DNA from: Branchiostoma floridae
Lineage: Eukaryota > Chordata > Leptocardii > Amphioxiformes > Branchiostomatidae
Direction of reading: 5' to 3'
DNA: 64,000 nucleotides
NCBI RefSeq assembly: GCF_000003815.2
Contig: NC_049985.1
Span: 25,302,494 to 25,366,493 of the forward strand
Below the pieces are notes generated by a model. It was not told where the DNA came from. It did not search any database and saw only the letters and a list, made by a program, of their open reading frames with translations. The stretch's first letter is position 1, and the number at the start of each line of letters is the position of its first letter. Both the position numbers and the translations under genes were made by a program. This document shows, piece by piece, positions 49,801-58,400 of this stretch.

Positions 49801-52800
49801 TATATGTACTAGTAAACACCATATTCTTGACCGTTGACCTCTATGTGTTAGAAAGATGTGGGGTCTCACAGAGGTCAACCCACAGGACAGAACCACGTGG
49901 AGACGTGGTGTGAAGACTGTCCGACTGCTGCCTAGTGCCTACCCCTGCGTCATGCAGGGACTCCAGCAGCAGTATAATCAAACAATGGATAGTGAGTGAG
50001 TGAGTGAGTGAGTGAGTGAGTGAGTGAGTGTTAGAAAGATAATAAATGTCAGTCATAAGTGCTTGTTTAAGAATTTGTTTTCATCGATGGTTTCAAAGCT
50101 CCAAAACTGTGTATGTGCCAAGCCAACATAGAGTGCCACACACTAACCGACTTCCGGGTTCCACAGGTAACTCTGGACATGAGAATACTGACTGTCATAT
50201 GTTCAAAACATGACATCATTTGTTCAGGAGTTTCTTGGTACTTCCTATGATAACTACTGGGGCGAGATCATGTTAAATTTACGTATTTTCTTAACCTCAC
50301 TGATCTTTGTGACCACATTGTTACGATCTCTGGGTTGGCAAAATTAAGCGTTACAATTCCTGGATGTCAGAAACAGCGTGAAAATGTCAAAGCAAGTATC
50401 CCTGTTCCGAGCTCTGAAGGGCTCCGTTCAAATTACTAATTTAGTAGGTTTGCAATTAAGTTATTATGATATTCTACTGTATTTTATGTGGTGCCCCCAA
50501 AATGTTTGGTGCACCCAGTTTTCTAGGTCGGGTGCACCTTATCCCCAAATGAATTTCAAGCCCTGGACAGTATAAAGTGACAAAGGAGTGAAGGTGGCCA
50601 AGGAGTGTGTAAACAAACTTGAGGACACCATTAACTCTTGGTGCTGCAATCTTACAATCTTACAATTGCAGCAGCTAGAAGCTTAAACATGACATAAACA
50701 GGGCTCAAAATTACCACCTGCATATGCAGGTTAGTGCAGGTAAAATTGGAGCTGTGCAGGTATTCTTGGTGTCTACCTGCACCTAACACTGGTCCAGGTA
50801 CTCGGTTTTATACATAAATGTCCTATGATGTAGGTGTATATGGATTGTTATAAGCTGCATTGCAATCGACTGTTAGTGTTACCACCTATAAAAGAAAAAA
50901 TAGCAATGACTACTAAACAATTTTTGTATAATCCATACTTCCTAAATTCAGAGTGGTGCAGGTAGAATTTGCCGTGTCCAGGTAAATTTCAATGTTACCT
51001 GCACCAGTGCAGGTATACAGAAAGAAAATATTTCGAGCCCTGCATAACATTTTTAAAAGTAGTTGACCTACCCTGCCCAGGCTGGTATTGGTTGACTGTA
51101 ATCTGATCAGGCTTGTGTTTGATGTGTCCCTCTGACATCATCCTGTCAATCACCTGGCTGCACCAATCAGGAAGGCCGCCCGGGAGAGGCGTATCCTTGT
51201 CCACATTGTTGTTATCGTACCTAAACTCGTAGCCAAAGTGTTTCACTCTTCTGTGCTTCAAAGCTTGTTCAGCTGAAAACAGAACATACTCAGGGTAAAA
51301 CATCATCACAATGGAATTGTGTAAAAATTTGATGAACACTCCACTACCAGTGGACTAGCCCCTTGTTGTTACAGTAGTGAATGCGTGGCCCAAGGGTGAT
51401 AGAAAAAGAGATGGGCACCACCCCTATACACTGGAAGGTGAACTTAGTATATGTACTTGTCCTCTTTGTCCCTGTAGGCCATGTTTTTTTCTACCATCTG
51501 GGTCTGACCTAGGTTCAATCCTGTCATGCTACTGGTCTTGTGTCCTTGGGATAGGTATTTCACATGACTTTCCCCATTCCACCCAGGTGAAAAAATGGTT
51601 ACCTGACTTCAGTTGGGGAGGTAAAGGCAGTGGAAGGAGAGGGATAGGCTCCACCTTTCAATACCTTGCCCTATTGGTCTGGCAAACCTCCGTCTCTTAC
51701 TCCAGAAAGAATAGAGACATATCATTCACTAATGAAGATTTGAATCAAACCTGAAAACCAGACCAAAGACCAAACCTATAGACACAGTGGATAACCCACT
51801 GCCTCTATGGTCTTAAAAAGGCTATGGGACTACCTTTACTTTTTTTGAAAGGTGAGAGAAGGATTTCAACTTTTTAACTACTCACCATCCATGTGATGTT
51901 GATGCTCGTTGCTCCATCCAAGCCCTTCCAACAGCCTGTCCGCGCAGGCAGGACTGACAAAATCTTCCACTAACCGCAACCCTGGGGGTAGGTCCAACCC
52001 TGTCGCTCTCTGGGAAGGGACTAAGCAAAGAGGGTACAAAATCAGTACAGGTGCAATGCAAAGTGAGTGGAGCGTTTGCCCTACATTCCCTAAAATGTTT
52101 GATCCTACCTAGTCATACCAAAAACTTTAGATTAAAGTTAAAGTTGCCCTGTGCAGATGCGTAGGGGTGGTGCCCATCTCCATTTCTGTAGCCCTTGGGT
52201 CACACATTTGTGCAAGTCACTACAGCAGGGGCCTGGTCTGCTGGTAGTGATATGTTTTTAACTCCCATACCCCAAATGCTGAGTGGTAAGCAGAGAAAGC
52301 AGCATGTACATTGTACCAGTTTTGAAGTCTTTGGTGTGACTCAGCCGGGGATCTAACACATGACCTACCGAATGCAAGGTGAACACTCTACCCACTCGGC
52401 CATTGCACCGGACTTTAAGATATTAAAAAATGGTACACGCTACCTTCTCTGCTTAGCACTTCCCCAGATGGGTACAGTAGCAGAAATGAATATACCAGTA
52501 GGAGCAAACTACACAGTACTGGTTCCCAGGCTACATAAGCCAAGAGGCAAAGAGGAACAACCGGCAGATTTATTTGTAGGACCAAGAGGATTACAAGTGG
52601 CAAATCAGTGAAAGTTAAGGTGGAGGCAGTAATACTAATAGTAATAGACCAATCCCATAACCTCTGTCAAAATGTACAAATGCAAAGTAAAAACATAAAC
52701 GTGCAAATATTTTGACACACATGCCAGTTATTGTTTCATTGGTCAAACCACTAATTGCCATTCTCCCATTGGTTCAATTGTTAATCATGATTGACAGTTA

Positions 52801-53987
52801 GGATTGGTCCATCATGGCAATTCATTAGATGCTTATTGCAGGATTCTTACTCCATGCATGGTGACTTAGGAATGCCCACCTTCATCAATATAGTTCAGGT
52901 AAAACGTGACATTAGGCTGCTGCAGCTCTTCTGGACTTTTCAGTATCCTCCCGTTGAAGGCGGTGTATGCTGCAGCAGCCGACTGATCGTCGTTGTAGGA
53001 AACAAAAGCGTACGGTTTCCCCGTAACCATGACAATGTCTTGTATGTCGCCATGAGGCTCAAACAGTCTCCACAGCTCTTCTCTGTGAACCCCGTTGCTC
53101 AACCCTGCATTGGCCACGACCAGGTGCTAGGATGACACAAAAATAGTACATGGTTGAGTCTGCATAATTTGTGAAAGGTGTGAAGACATATGTGATGCAT
53201 TGATGAAGATAATGAGATATATACTTAATACAGAAGTTACCCAAGCAACTGGATAAGTTTTAGAAATGGTCTGAGACCTTTCATTTAACATATGGCATCC
53301 ATTCTTATTGTTGTGAGGCCAATCAGCTATCTTTGGCCGAGGTTTCTTTGGGACAGACCGTGTGGGCTCTCTGCTGCTTGGGTAAATTCTTTTGCACCAA
53401 GTTGTTGCTTGGTGTAGTTCTGTTGAATAAACCCTTTCACAAAGGTCAGAACGCTGCTATGCAGCAACAGGAATTCGAGGTAATATAAGGGTTAAGGACC
53501 TGAAAAGAAAACAAAACCTGTCTGGACATTGTAATGTGCAAATCGAAACAAATTATGGTCGAGACATGACTGTTTTTGTTTCGGAGCCTATTTACCTTTG
53601 ACAACTAGATTAGAATTCCTGTCGCCGCACATGCGGCCTGATCTTCTTCTTCTTTTGGGATAGGTGACCAACATCGACGAGCCGTGCGGCCTTGTGAATC
53701 ATACCACAAATTTTATTTCATATATCCACGAACGAATTCGAAGCGCAAGGGGTGACTACCGTAGTAGACTCCGGTCGATGTCCGAGCCAAGTCCAGAGAT
53801 TTTGAGAGACCGTGTGCTCGCCAGAAAATGTCATCAAACCTACCTTGGTGACTTCCCTGCTCGTATTGATGCCTTCGTGTCTTAATAAAGTCTGCCGCGC
53901 CTTGTTCTGCTTCTTGTGAGCCTTCCTTTCCGACTTAGACAGTTTTGTTTTCACGCCGCAAATTTCCTGATCCACGAGCGCCGCCAT
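31898..53987 (-). CDS. alkbh8: ALKBH8: tRNA wobble-uridine methyltransferase and hydroxylase
   Basis: Complete gene of 13 exons, 2163 nt, 720 residues: 53844-53987, 52880-53126, 51886-52020, 51072-51272, 40082-40152, 38722-38828, 37909-38033, 36848-36948, 36306-36414, 35298-35344, 34139-34288, 32990-33119 and 31898-32493. All splice phases agree. Residues 50-128 form an RRM (KPYAFVSY). Residues about 140-340 form the AlkB dioxygenase: Fe ligands H247 and D249 ([11 protein letters not shown]) and H301 (YLWTHG), with 2-oxoglutarate arginines R328 and R334 (RTSFTFRK). The zinc cysteines CDCKYPSQC follow. Residues 378-520 are the SAM methyltransferase ([13 protein letters not shown] at 409-421, AVIHHF). 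In the known family the methyltransferase makes mcm5U, working with TRMT112, and the dioxygenase hydroxylates it. The conserved tail [15 protein letters not shown] ends the protein. Its polar last-exon insert makes it longer than the human protein (664). Confidence 0.96.
33430..33641 (+). mobile_element. MITE, TACTGTAAATGCA family (copy 1)
   Basis: Ends TACTGTAAATG and CATTTACAGTA. The inside is made of repeats of TTCGCGGTGG, ATTTAAGTTCGCGG and the like on both strands. Lies in an alkbh8 intron, between the exons at 32990-33119 and 34139-34288. Confidence 0.85.
34541..34752 (-). mobile_element. MITE, TACTGTAAATGCA family (copy 2, inverted)
   Basis: Reverse orientation of copy 1, with CCGCGAACTTAAATCCACCG and a terminal GCATTTACAGTA. 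Lies in the next intron upstream. Confidence 0.85.
34950..35155 (-). repeat. tRNA-like SINE (diverged copy)
   Basis: Shares CTCCATTTCTATAGCCCTTG and GCAGAGAAAGCAGTATG with the copy at 52150-52411, in the same orientation. The tRNA-like head is badly eroded. Confidence 0.5.
38984..39190 (+). mobile_element. MITE, TACTGTAAATGCA family (copy 3)
   Basis: Same ends (TGTAAATGCATTTAAG and GCATTTACAGTA), but many CG pairs in the body are mutated to TG or CA. Oldest-looking of the three copies, in the intron between alkbh8 exons 5 and 6. Confidence 0.75.
39597..40041 (+). mobile_element. CR1-like LINE 3' end
   Basis: Encodes the ORF2 tail: [20 protein letters not shown], then [14 protein letters not shown] and a stop at 39966. 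A short 3' UTR and a GATGCAGATG tail follow. It is inverted relative to alkbh8 and ends only about 40 bases from the donor of exon 5 (40081). Confidence 0.8.
40794..41267. mobile_element. MITE, CAGTCAAACCTGT family
   Basis: Ends TACAGTCAAACCTGTATTAG and CTATAGACAGGTTTGACTGTA; GCGGCCACCTGTCC repeats lie inside. Fragments of the same family occur at 7605-7673 and, diverged, near 33345-33415. Confidence 0.8.
41281..41476. mobile_element. Fold-back MITE flanked by TTAA
   Basis: Arms of about 70 bases: GCCCCCTTTACAAATCAAGA and ATTTAGCTCGGCCGAGCTG, mirrored by CTCGGCCGAGCTAAATTC and TTGATTTGTAAAGGGGGC. TTAA at both ends fits a piggyBac-like target-site duplication. No ORF. Confidence 0.85.
41735..42110. 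repeat. Four tandem units of about 105 bases
   Basis: Units start at about 41739, 41848, 41949 and 42057 with GCTTCTTCAATTTTAGCGGT, followed by GCACGGAGCCAGGCCCGGCA. Spacing is 109, 101 and 109. The ORFs across it repeat the same peptide in several frames and are not taken as genes. Confidence 0.85.
43625..43666. repeat. Hairpin on CCAAGGAGGTTAA
   Basis: CCAAGGAGGTTAA, a loop of AAAAAAGAC, then TTAACCTCCTTGG. A shorter stem of the same kind (CAAGGAGGT / ACCTCCTTG) lies at 44461-44489. Confidence 0.75.
45855..46556. repeat. Two dispersed copies of a 140-base block
   Basis: 45855-45990 and 46405-46556 share AACCGTAAAT, AAATTCTGAAATG, GTGGTAGTTCGGAAAAATCC and GAAGTGACANGACAG in the same order, with about 550 bases between starts. 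Confidence 0.7.
47592..47740 (+). promoter_or_regulatory. Candidate promoter and 5' UTR exon of a nested gene
   Basis: TGCGCATGCGTGC at 47592 matches the NRF1 palindrome. About 140 bases on, ACTACAAG followed by GTATGA at 47740 is a plausible donor. The area is CpG-richer than the surrounding intron. It lies inside alkbh8, on the opposite strand. Transcription is inferred, not shown. Confidence 0.35.
48010..48640. repeat. CpG-rich block with nested inverted repeats
   Basis: Contains the hairpin CTATCTTTACACGCGTGCGG / CCGCACGCGTGCAAAGATAG (48499-48555). Similar GAGGAA...CACGTCGTGC pieces near both ends (48016-48040 and 48600-48630) suggest a fold-back element. The two overlapping ORFs here are probably by-products of high GC. 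Confidence 0.5.
49197..49353 (+). CDS. Candidate first coding exon of a type II membrane protein
   Basis: An acceptor (TTTGGCTTTCAG) at 49196 and a donor (GATTATCAG, GTACAGG) at 49353 bound an exon with ATG at 49204. The 50 residues begin [15 protein letters not shown], have a membrane segment ([20 protein letters not shown]) and end [10 protein letters not shown], phase 0. Arg before the membrane segment suggests an N-in signal anchor. No downstream exon was recognised between here and 53.6 kb, so the product is unknown. It would be nested in alkbh8 on the other strand, with 47592-47740 as its possible start. Confidence 0.4.
49994..50030. repeat. GTGA microsatellite
   Basis: About nine units of GTGA, with GTTAGAAAGAT on both sides at 49847 and 50029. 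Confidence 0.9.
50699..51042. mobile_element. MITE of the CAGGGCTCGAAATA family (copy 2)
   Basis: Starts CAGGGCTCAAAATTACCACC, ends AATATTTCGAGCCCTG, and is the reverse of the copy at 22445-22734. It ends 30 bases from the alkbh8 exon 4 boundary (51072). A fragment (GTGGTGCAGGCAAAATTTG) lies at 48665. Confidence 0.75.
51500..51690 (+). repeat. SINE related to the 58.3 kb copy
   Basis: Contains AGGTTCAATCCTG (B-box-like), then CTTGGGATAGGTATTTCACA and CACCCAGGTGAAA, in the same order as GGTTCAAATCC, CTTGGGAAAGGCACTTTACA and GACAGGTGAAA at 58375-58465. Confidence 0.5.
52150..52411 (-). repeat. tRNA-like SINE
   Basis: Read on the minus strand, GGTGCAATGGCCGAGTGGGT fits a pol III A box (TGGCCGAGTGG), and TTAGATCCCCGG about 45 bases on stands in for the B box. 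Related to 34950-35155. Confidence 0.6.
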
Positions 53988-53991
53988 CTTG
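53980..53991 (-). promoter_or_regulatory. YY1-type site over the alkbh8 start codon
   Basis: Minus strand reads CAAGATGGCGGC, an exact match to the YY1 consensus, and its ATG is the alkbh8 start. Sites of this kind are known just downstream of transcription starts of housekeeping genes. Confidence 0.55.
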
Positions 53992-54031
53992 CTTTTAGTG
54001 ACCTTTGACTTTTCTTCAAGCAGAAGTTAGG

Positions 54032-54188
54032 TACTGTCTGGGTTTTGACGTCTTTTTAGGCGTTTTTAAAGAGCTCTGTATTTCGCCAAGTTTTATTTTT
54101 GTACATCAAGCTTTTTGGTAAAAGCAAAACCTTGCAGAAATAGAAAGTCCGATAAAAACGACAAAAAGACGTCAAAACCCAGACAGTA
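54032..54188. mobile_element. Fold-back MITE between alkbh8 and urah
   Basis: Arms TACTGTCTGGGTTTTGACGT and ACGTCAAAACCCAGACAGTA are perfect complements. Further pairing GTCTTTTT / AAAAAGAC extends them. Confidence 0.85.
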
Positions 54189-54500
54189 AAAACCGGGTAG
54201 GCCTAACATCTGCTTGGAGAATGACCTTTGACCACACCATATGTCTGAGACAACCGGAACTAAACTTCTTATGCTGTTTACACGTTACGTTCTTCTTATT
54301 TTCCGTGAATTGACGAACCTTAACGTTTTTAATCGTTCACACACATGCACAGTTCTCGTCTGTCCGTCATTGGAAGTCACTTGGCACACGCAGAGGTAAG
54401 TTAAGAGCTGTTTTGATAGTTGGAACAAAGTTTTGATAGTAGAAACAAAGTTGATGATAAGTCTGTGTATCGAGGATATATAGCAGAAGGCCAAGGATTA

Positions 54501-54725
54501 ACTGACAGGATGATCCAGTCAATAGGACTATTTTGCACTGTTGACAGATATTCCTGTCAATAAGAATTTCTTTGTAGTACTACTTGAATGATTAAGGGTG
54601 TCAATTAAACTATAAGATTTTTCCACTATTGACAGGATGTTCAGTATGAATTTGTCACTATTGACAGGATATTTCTGTCGATAAGATTTTTTTTACTATT
54701 GACAGGATGGTCCTTGTGAATAATA
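54501..54725. repeat. Second cluster of GTTGACAGGA palindromes
   Basis: Repeats of ACTNTTGACAGGAT and TTCCTGTCAATAAGA; shares TTTGCACTGTTGACAG with the cluster at 8779-8896. Confidence 0.65.
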
Positions 54726-54953
54726 GTCATGTATCTGATTATCTGTCAACCTTAAGTTAACCCTAATTACAACCCTAAACCATGCATGATAAATTGGGAT
54801 AATCTTGTAAAATGGTGCAAAGATATTTTATTTAATGAATATAAGTTGACTAGAATAATATGACTATGTTCCTACCTAATCCAATAAAAGTGGATTTCTC
54901 TAAAATAAATATATTAGACTCAGTGCCTTCAACAGGAGGGATTGAACTGCGAC

Positions 54954-55141
54954 CATAAACTTCAGGCACCAATTAATAGGACATCGGATTCTTTAAGTGA
55001 CAGTGTTATAGCTCCCAAGTCTCTTCTACACTTGGGAGCTATAACACTGTCACTTAAAGAATCCAATGTCCTATAAATTGGTGCCTAAAGTTTATGCATG
55101 ACTTCTGTCCTCTCCGCAAATATTTGTGGAGAGGACAGAAG
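54954..55141. mobile_element. Large palindrome followed by a small hairpin
   Basis: 54954-55096: arms of about 65-70 bases (CATAAACTTCAGGCACCAAT ... GTTATAGCTCCCAAGT), almost exactly mirrored, with a loop of about 10 bases. 55102-55141: CTTCTGTCCTCTCCGCAAAT / ATTTGTGGAGAGGACAGAAG. Together they form most of the near-upstream region of urah. Confidence 0.85.
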
Positions 55142-55427
55142 AGACTCTAGAGCTATAATACGACTGGATACCAGGCTATCTATCATGCCCATTAAGTTGA
55201 TTACAAACTCAGTCTCTAGTAATGGTTCAGCTGGACACAAACTCAGATTATGTAACCCCACATGACCCCGTCAGCCCTGGTCATTGACCCCTTAAATGCA
55301 TCCTGTACACTTCAGCAGGTCAAGTATTCTTATAACATTTAGCTAAAGTCCATCAAAGCAAACTGCTGTGCTGTTACTGCCAGAAAACAATGTTGTGTAC
55401 ACCTTGCTTCATTGAGGATGTTATGAG

Positions 55428-58400
55428 ATGACGGAGGAAAGGTCTTATGTTAGAGACAGTAGCACAAGGAGTGGATCTGTACAGAGGAGACCGTTTCGCA
55501 TCAACCTTTTATTTAAACTGATTGGAAAAAAGAAGCACAGACAAAGAAAGGTGGGCTGTAATATGTTGTTAACTTAGATGTTAATATTTGATTAGTATTG
55601 CATGGTTTTAAGTACTGGTAGTTTCTTCTTCAATTCGTATGCAGTTAGAAACCAGGAAGTTGCAATATGCTTTGATAATCGTAGCAAAACGACCGGCATA
55701 TTGCAAAGAATTGTGAAAATCCTGCTGCAGCCGACCAATGATGATGATGTAAAATTCCAAACTGTTACCCTTTACTAACATAATAATTTGTACAACTTTT
55801 TATGGAGAGGGGAGTGTAGTTTTATGAATTGAAAGAAAATTAGTCCTTAAATTTTTCGGGGGGCAGTTTATGAAGAAAACATTTCAGCTACATATGTAGT
55901 CTTTAGTCATAGTCTTTGCATTGTTCAGGTTGAACTTGTAAGAAGTTACTGCTACTTATTTCAGGGGAATAGTAATTGGGAGACTCAAAGTTGTTTTGTG
56001 CATACCACAGTAATAATAGGGTGGCAACCTTTCATTGATTTTTGGTAATTAATCCACTACTTCATGTAAGTACATTATCGTACTTTTCTTCTGGGTCAGT
56101 GGTTCAGACACAAAATGACCCTGCCTCTCATGGCGCCACTGACGGTTCGGCATCTTCTAAAGTGTTTTAATTCTGAATTATCTGGGGCATGACCTGCAGT
56201 AACCTGTGTGATAAAGGAAAATGAACATTAAAACTAAAAGTATGATAATTGTTTTTACGCAAAGCAACTGGCAAGTTGGGTTATCTCACGAATGGTGCGG
56301 TGCAAGAAACGTGTCTCACAGCCTAGATGTTAATGAAAAAAAGACAAAGCAAAAAGAAATTATTCTACAAGGGTTTGGAAAGGGATTATGTAATCTGCTT
56401 TACCCAGTACTTAACACTGAATGAACACTTCAGTGTGTACTTCAGTCTGTGAATGTTAGCCAGAGCTTTAGTCCTCACTAATCCCTTCATGCATATACAA
56501 AGATAAATGCATAGTAAAATTTGGCTAATTTTTATCCTCTAATGTCCCTATATTCTTCACAGGGCATTGTATAAAAATTCGTACAATGTTTAGAGTAACA
56601 AAACTTTTGGAAATCTATTTTTAGACCCCTTTTCTCATGATCACGTAGAAGCAACTATGTGAAAGAGGTTGAAGTAGCAGTAACCAGAATTACCAATAAG
56701 GGCCCTTCTTGGTCTTTATTTGGATGAGGCAAATCCTGTTTCCCCTCCCACGATTCCGAATGGGGTCATAAGCTATACATGTAGTAGACTGGTACATGAA
56801 AGTGTTAAACTGCCTTAAGCTAACCTACCAAACATTAAAGATCCCGATTTTGGTACAATTGCTGTGACTGGTAAGGAATTGGTTTGTTGGTTTAATACGA
56901 ACTAAGTGTTTTCAAGCTGTTACAACAGAAGCATTTCAAAGTAAAAGAGTTACGGTGCAAGAATTCTCTCCACAGCAATATTGTTAGTTCTAATCTAGGC
57001 GATGTAATGTGAATGTAGAAATGCTTGTGGTGGTTTAAAAATCTATGTTTCTGGTTTTTGCTGTGGCTGCTTCGTTATGACCTCGAAACCAAGGCGAAAA
57101 TGTTTGCTCTTGCAATTGTCTGCCTGCTTTAACCCCCTTGCCTAATTAAACTCTAAGCCCGACATATATGTAACATTATTATACTTGTATATACTCTGTC
57201 CAGTATTAAATTAAGTGTTGGAGGCACCTGTTAATAACAAATTTAACACAGATTCAATCTTTAAACATTGAAGTATTCATCAAGATGTGCTACGTATCTG
57301 GAGGATGTAACGGTTACATCAGTGACAGTGGATCATACCAAAAGTGACTGTTCTGCCCTTCTGTACATACATACAAAATGTATAGTAGTAAGTTCACACA
57401 AAATTTTATCGTTTGCTTTGTTTGTTTCAGTCCCCAGCTATAAGTCCAAGACCTGGCTTTCCATGGCAGCTAACCTTACCAGCTTTCTCAGACAAAATGT
57501 TTGTGTTACTGTTTGTACAATAGCTCACACAAAAGTTCATCATATGCTTTTTGTTTGTTTCAGTCTCCAGCCATAAGCCCCAGCCCCCTCGCTATTAAAC
57601 CGCACCAGTCACTTTACTGAGACAAAATTTTTGTGTTAGTAACTACAGTACACACATAGTTCACACAAATATTTTATTGTTTGCTTTCTGTTTGTTTCAG
57701 TCCCCAGCTATAAGTCCAAGCCCCCTCACCATGCACATCAGCCAACTGTACCAGCCACTTTTCTGAGAGAGACAAAATTTTTGTGTTACTGAACATAGTA
57801 CTACATAGTTCACACAAAAAGTTTATGATTTGCTTGCTATTTGTTTCAGTCCCAAGCTATAAGCCCCAGCCCCCTCGCCATGACAGCTAACCGCACCAGC
57901 CCGCTCACCACCCATGTGCTGGACACGTCGCTGGGCAGACCTGCCGCTGAGGTGCCCATCAAACTGTACCGTACAGGCGAGCGGCTCGGAGAGGAGTGGA
58001 GCCAGGTTTCCTCAGGGTAAGACATGTATTTCACCTGAAGACATTGGTTGGTTGCTCGTACAACATACAAAAGATGATTTCCAAGAGGGCCGAGAATACT
58101 AAATACAGAAAAGGACATCTGGGATATTGGAGTTTTGTTAAACACAGTAGAGTCTCTCCTATATATGTTTTGATGACATTTATTTCATTTGAAGACAAGT
58201 TGGTTGCTCGTACAACATACAAAAGATGATTTCCAAGAGGGCAGAGAATATACTGAATACAGAAAAAGACACTGGATATTGGAGTTTTGTTAAACACAGT
58301 TAAGTCTCTCCTATATAGCGTGGGACCGCGCAGCGTAGCGGGACCGTGTTCAGCCCGTGACCGAGGGGTTGCGGGTTCAAATCCGGCTGCCGTGTTACCG

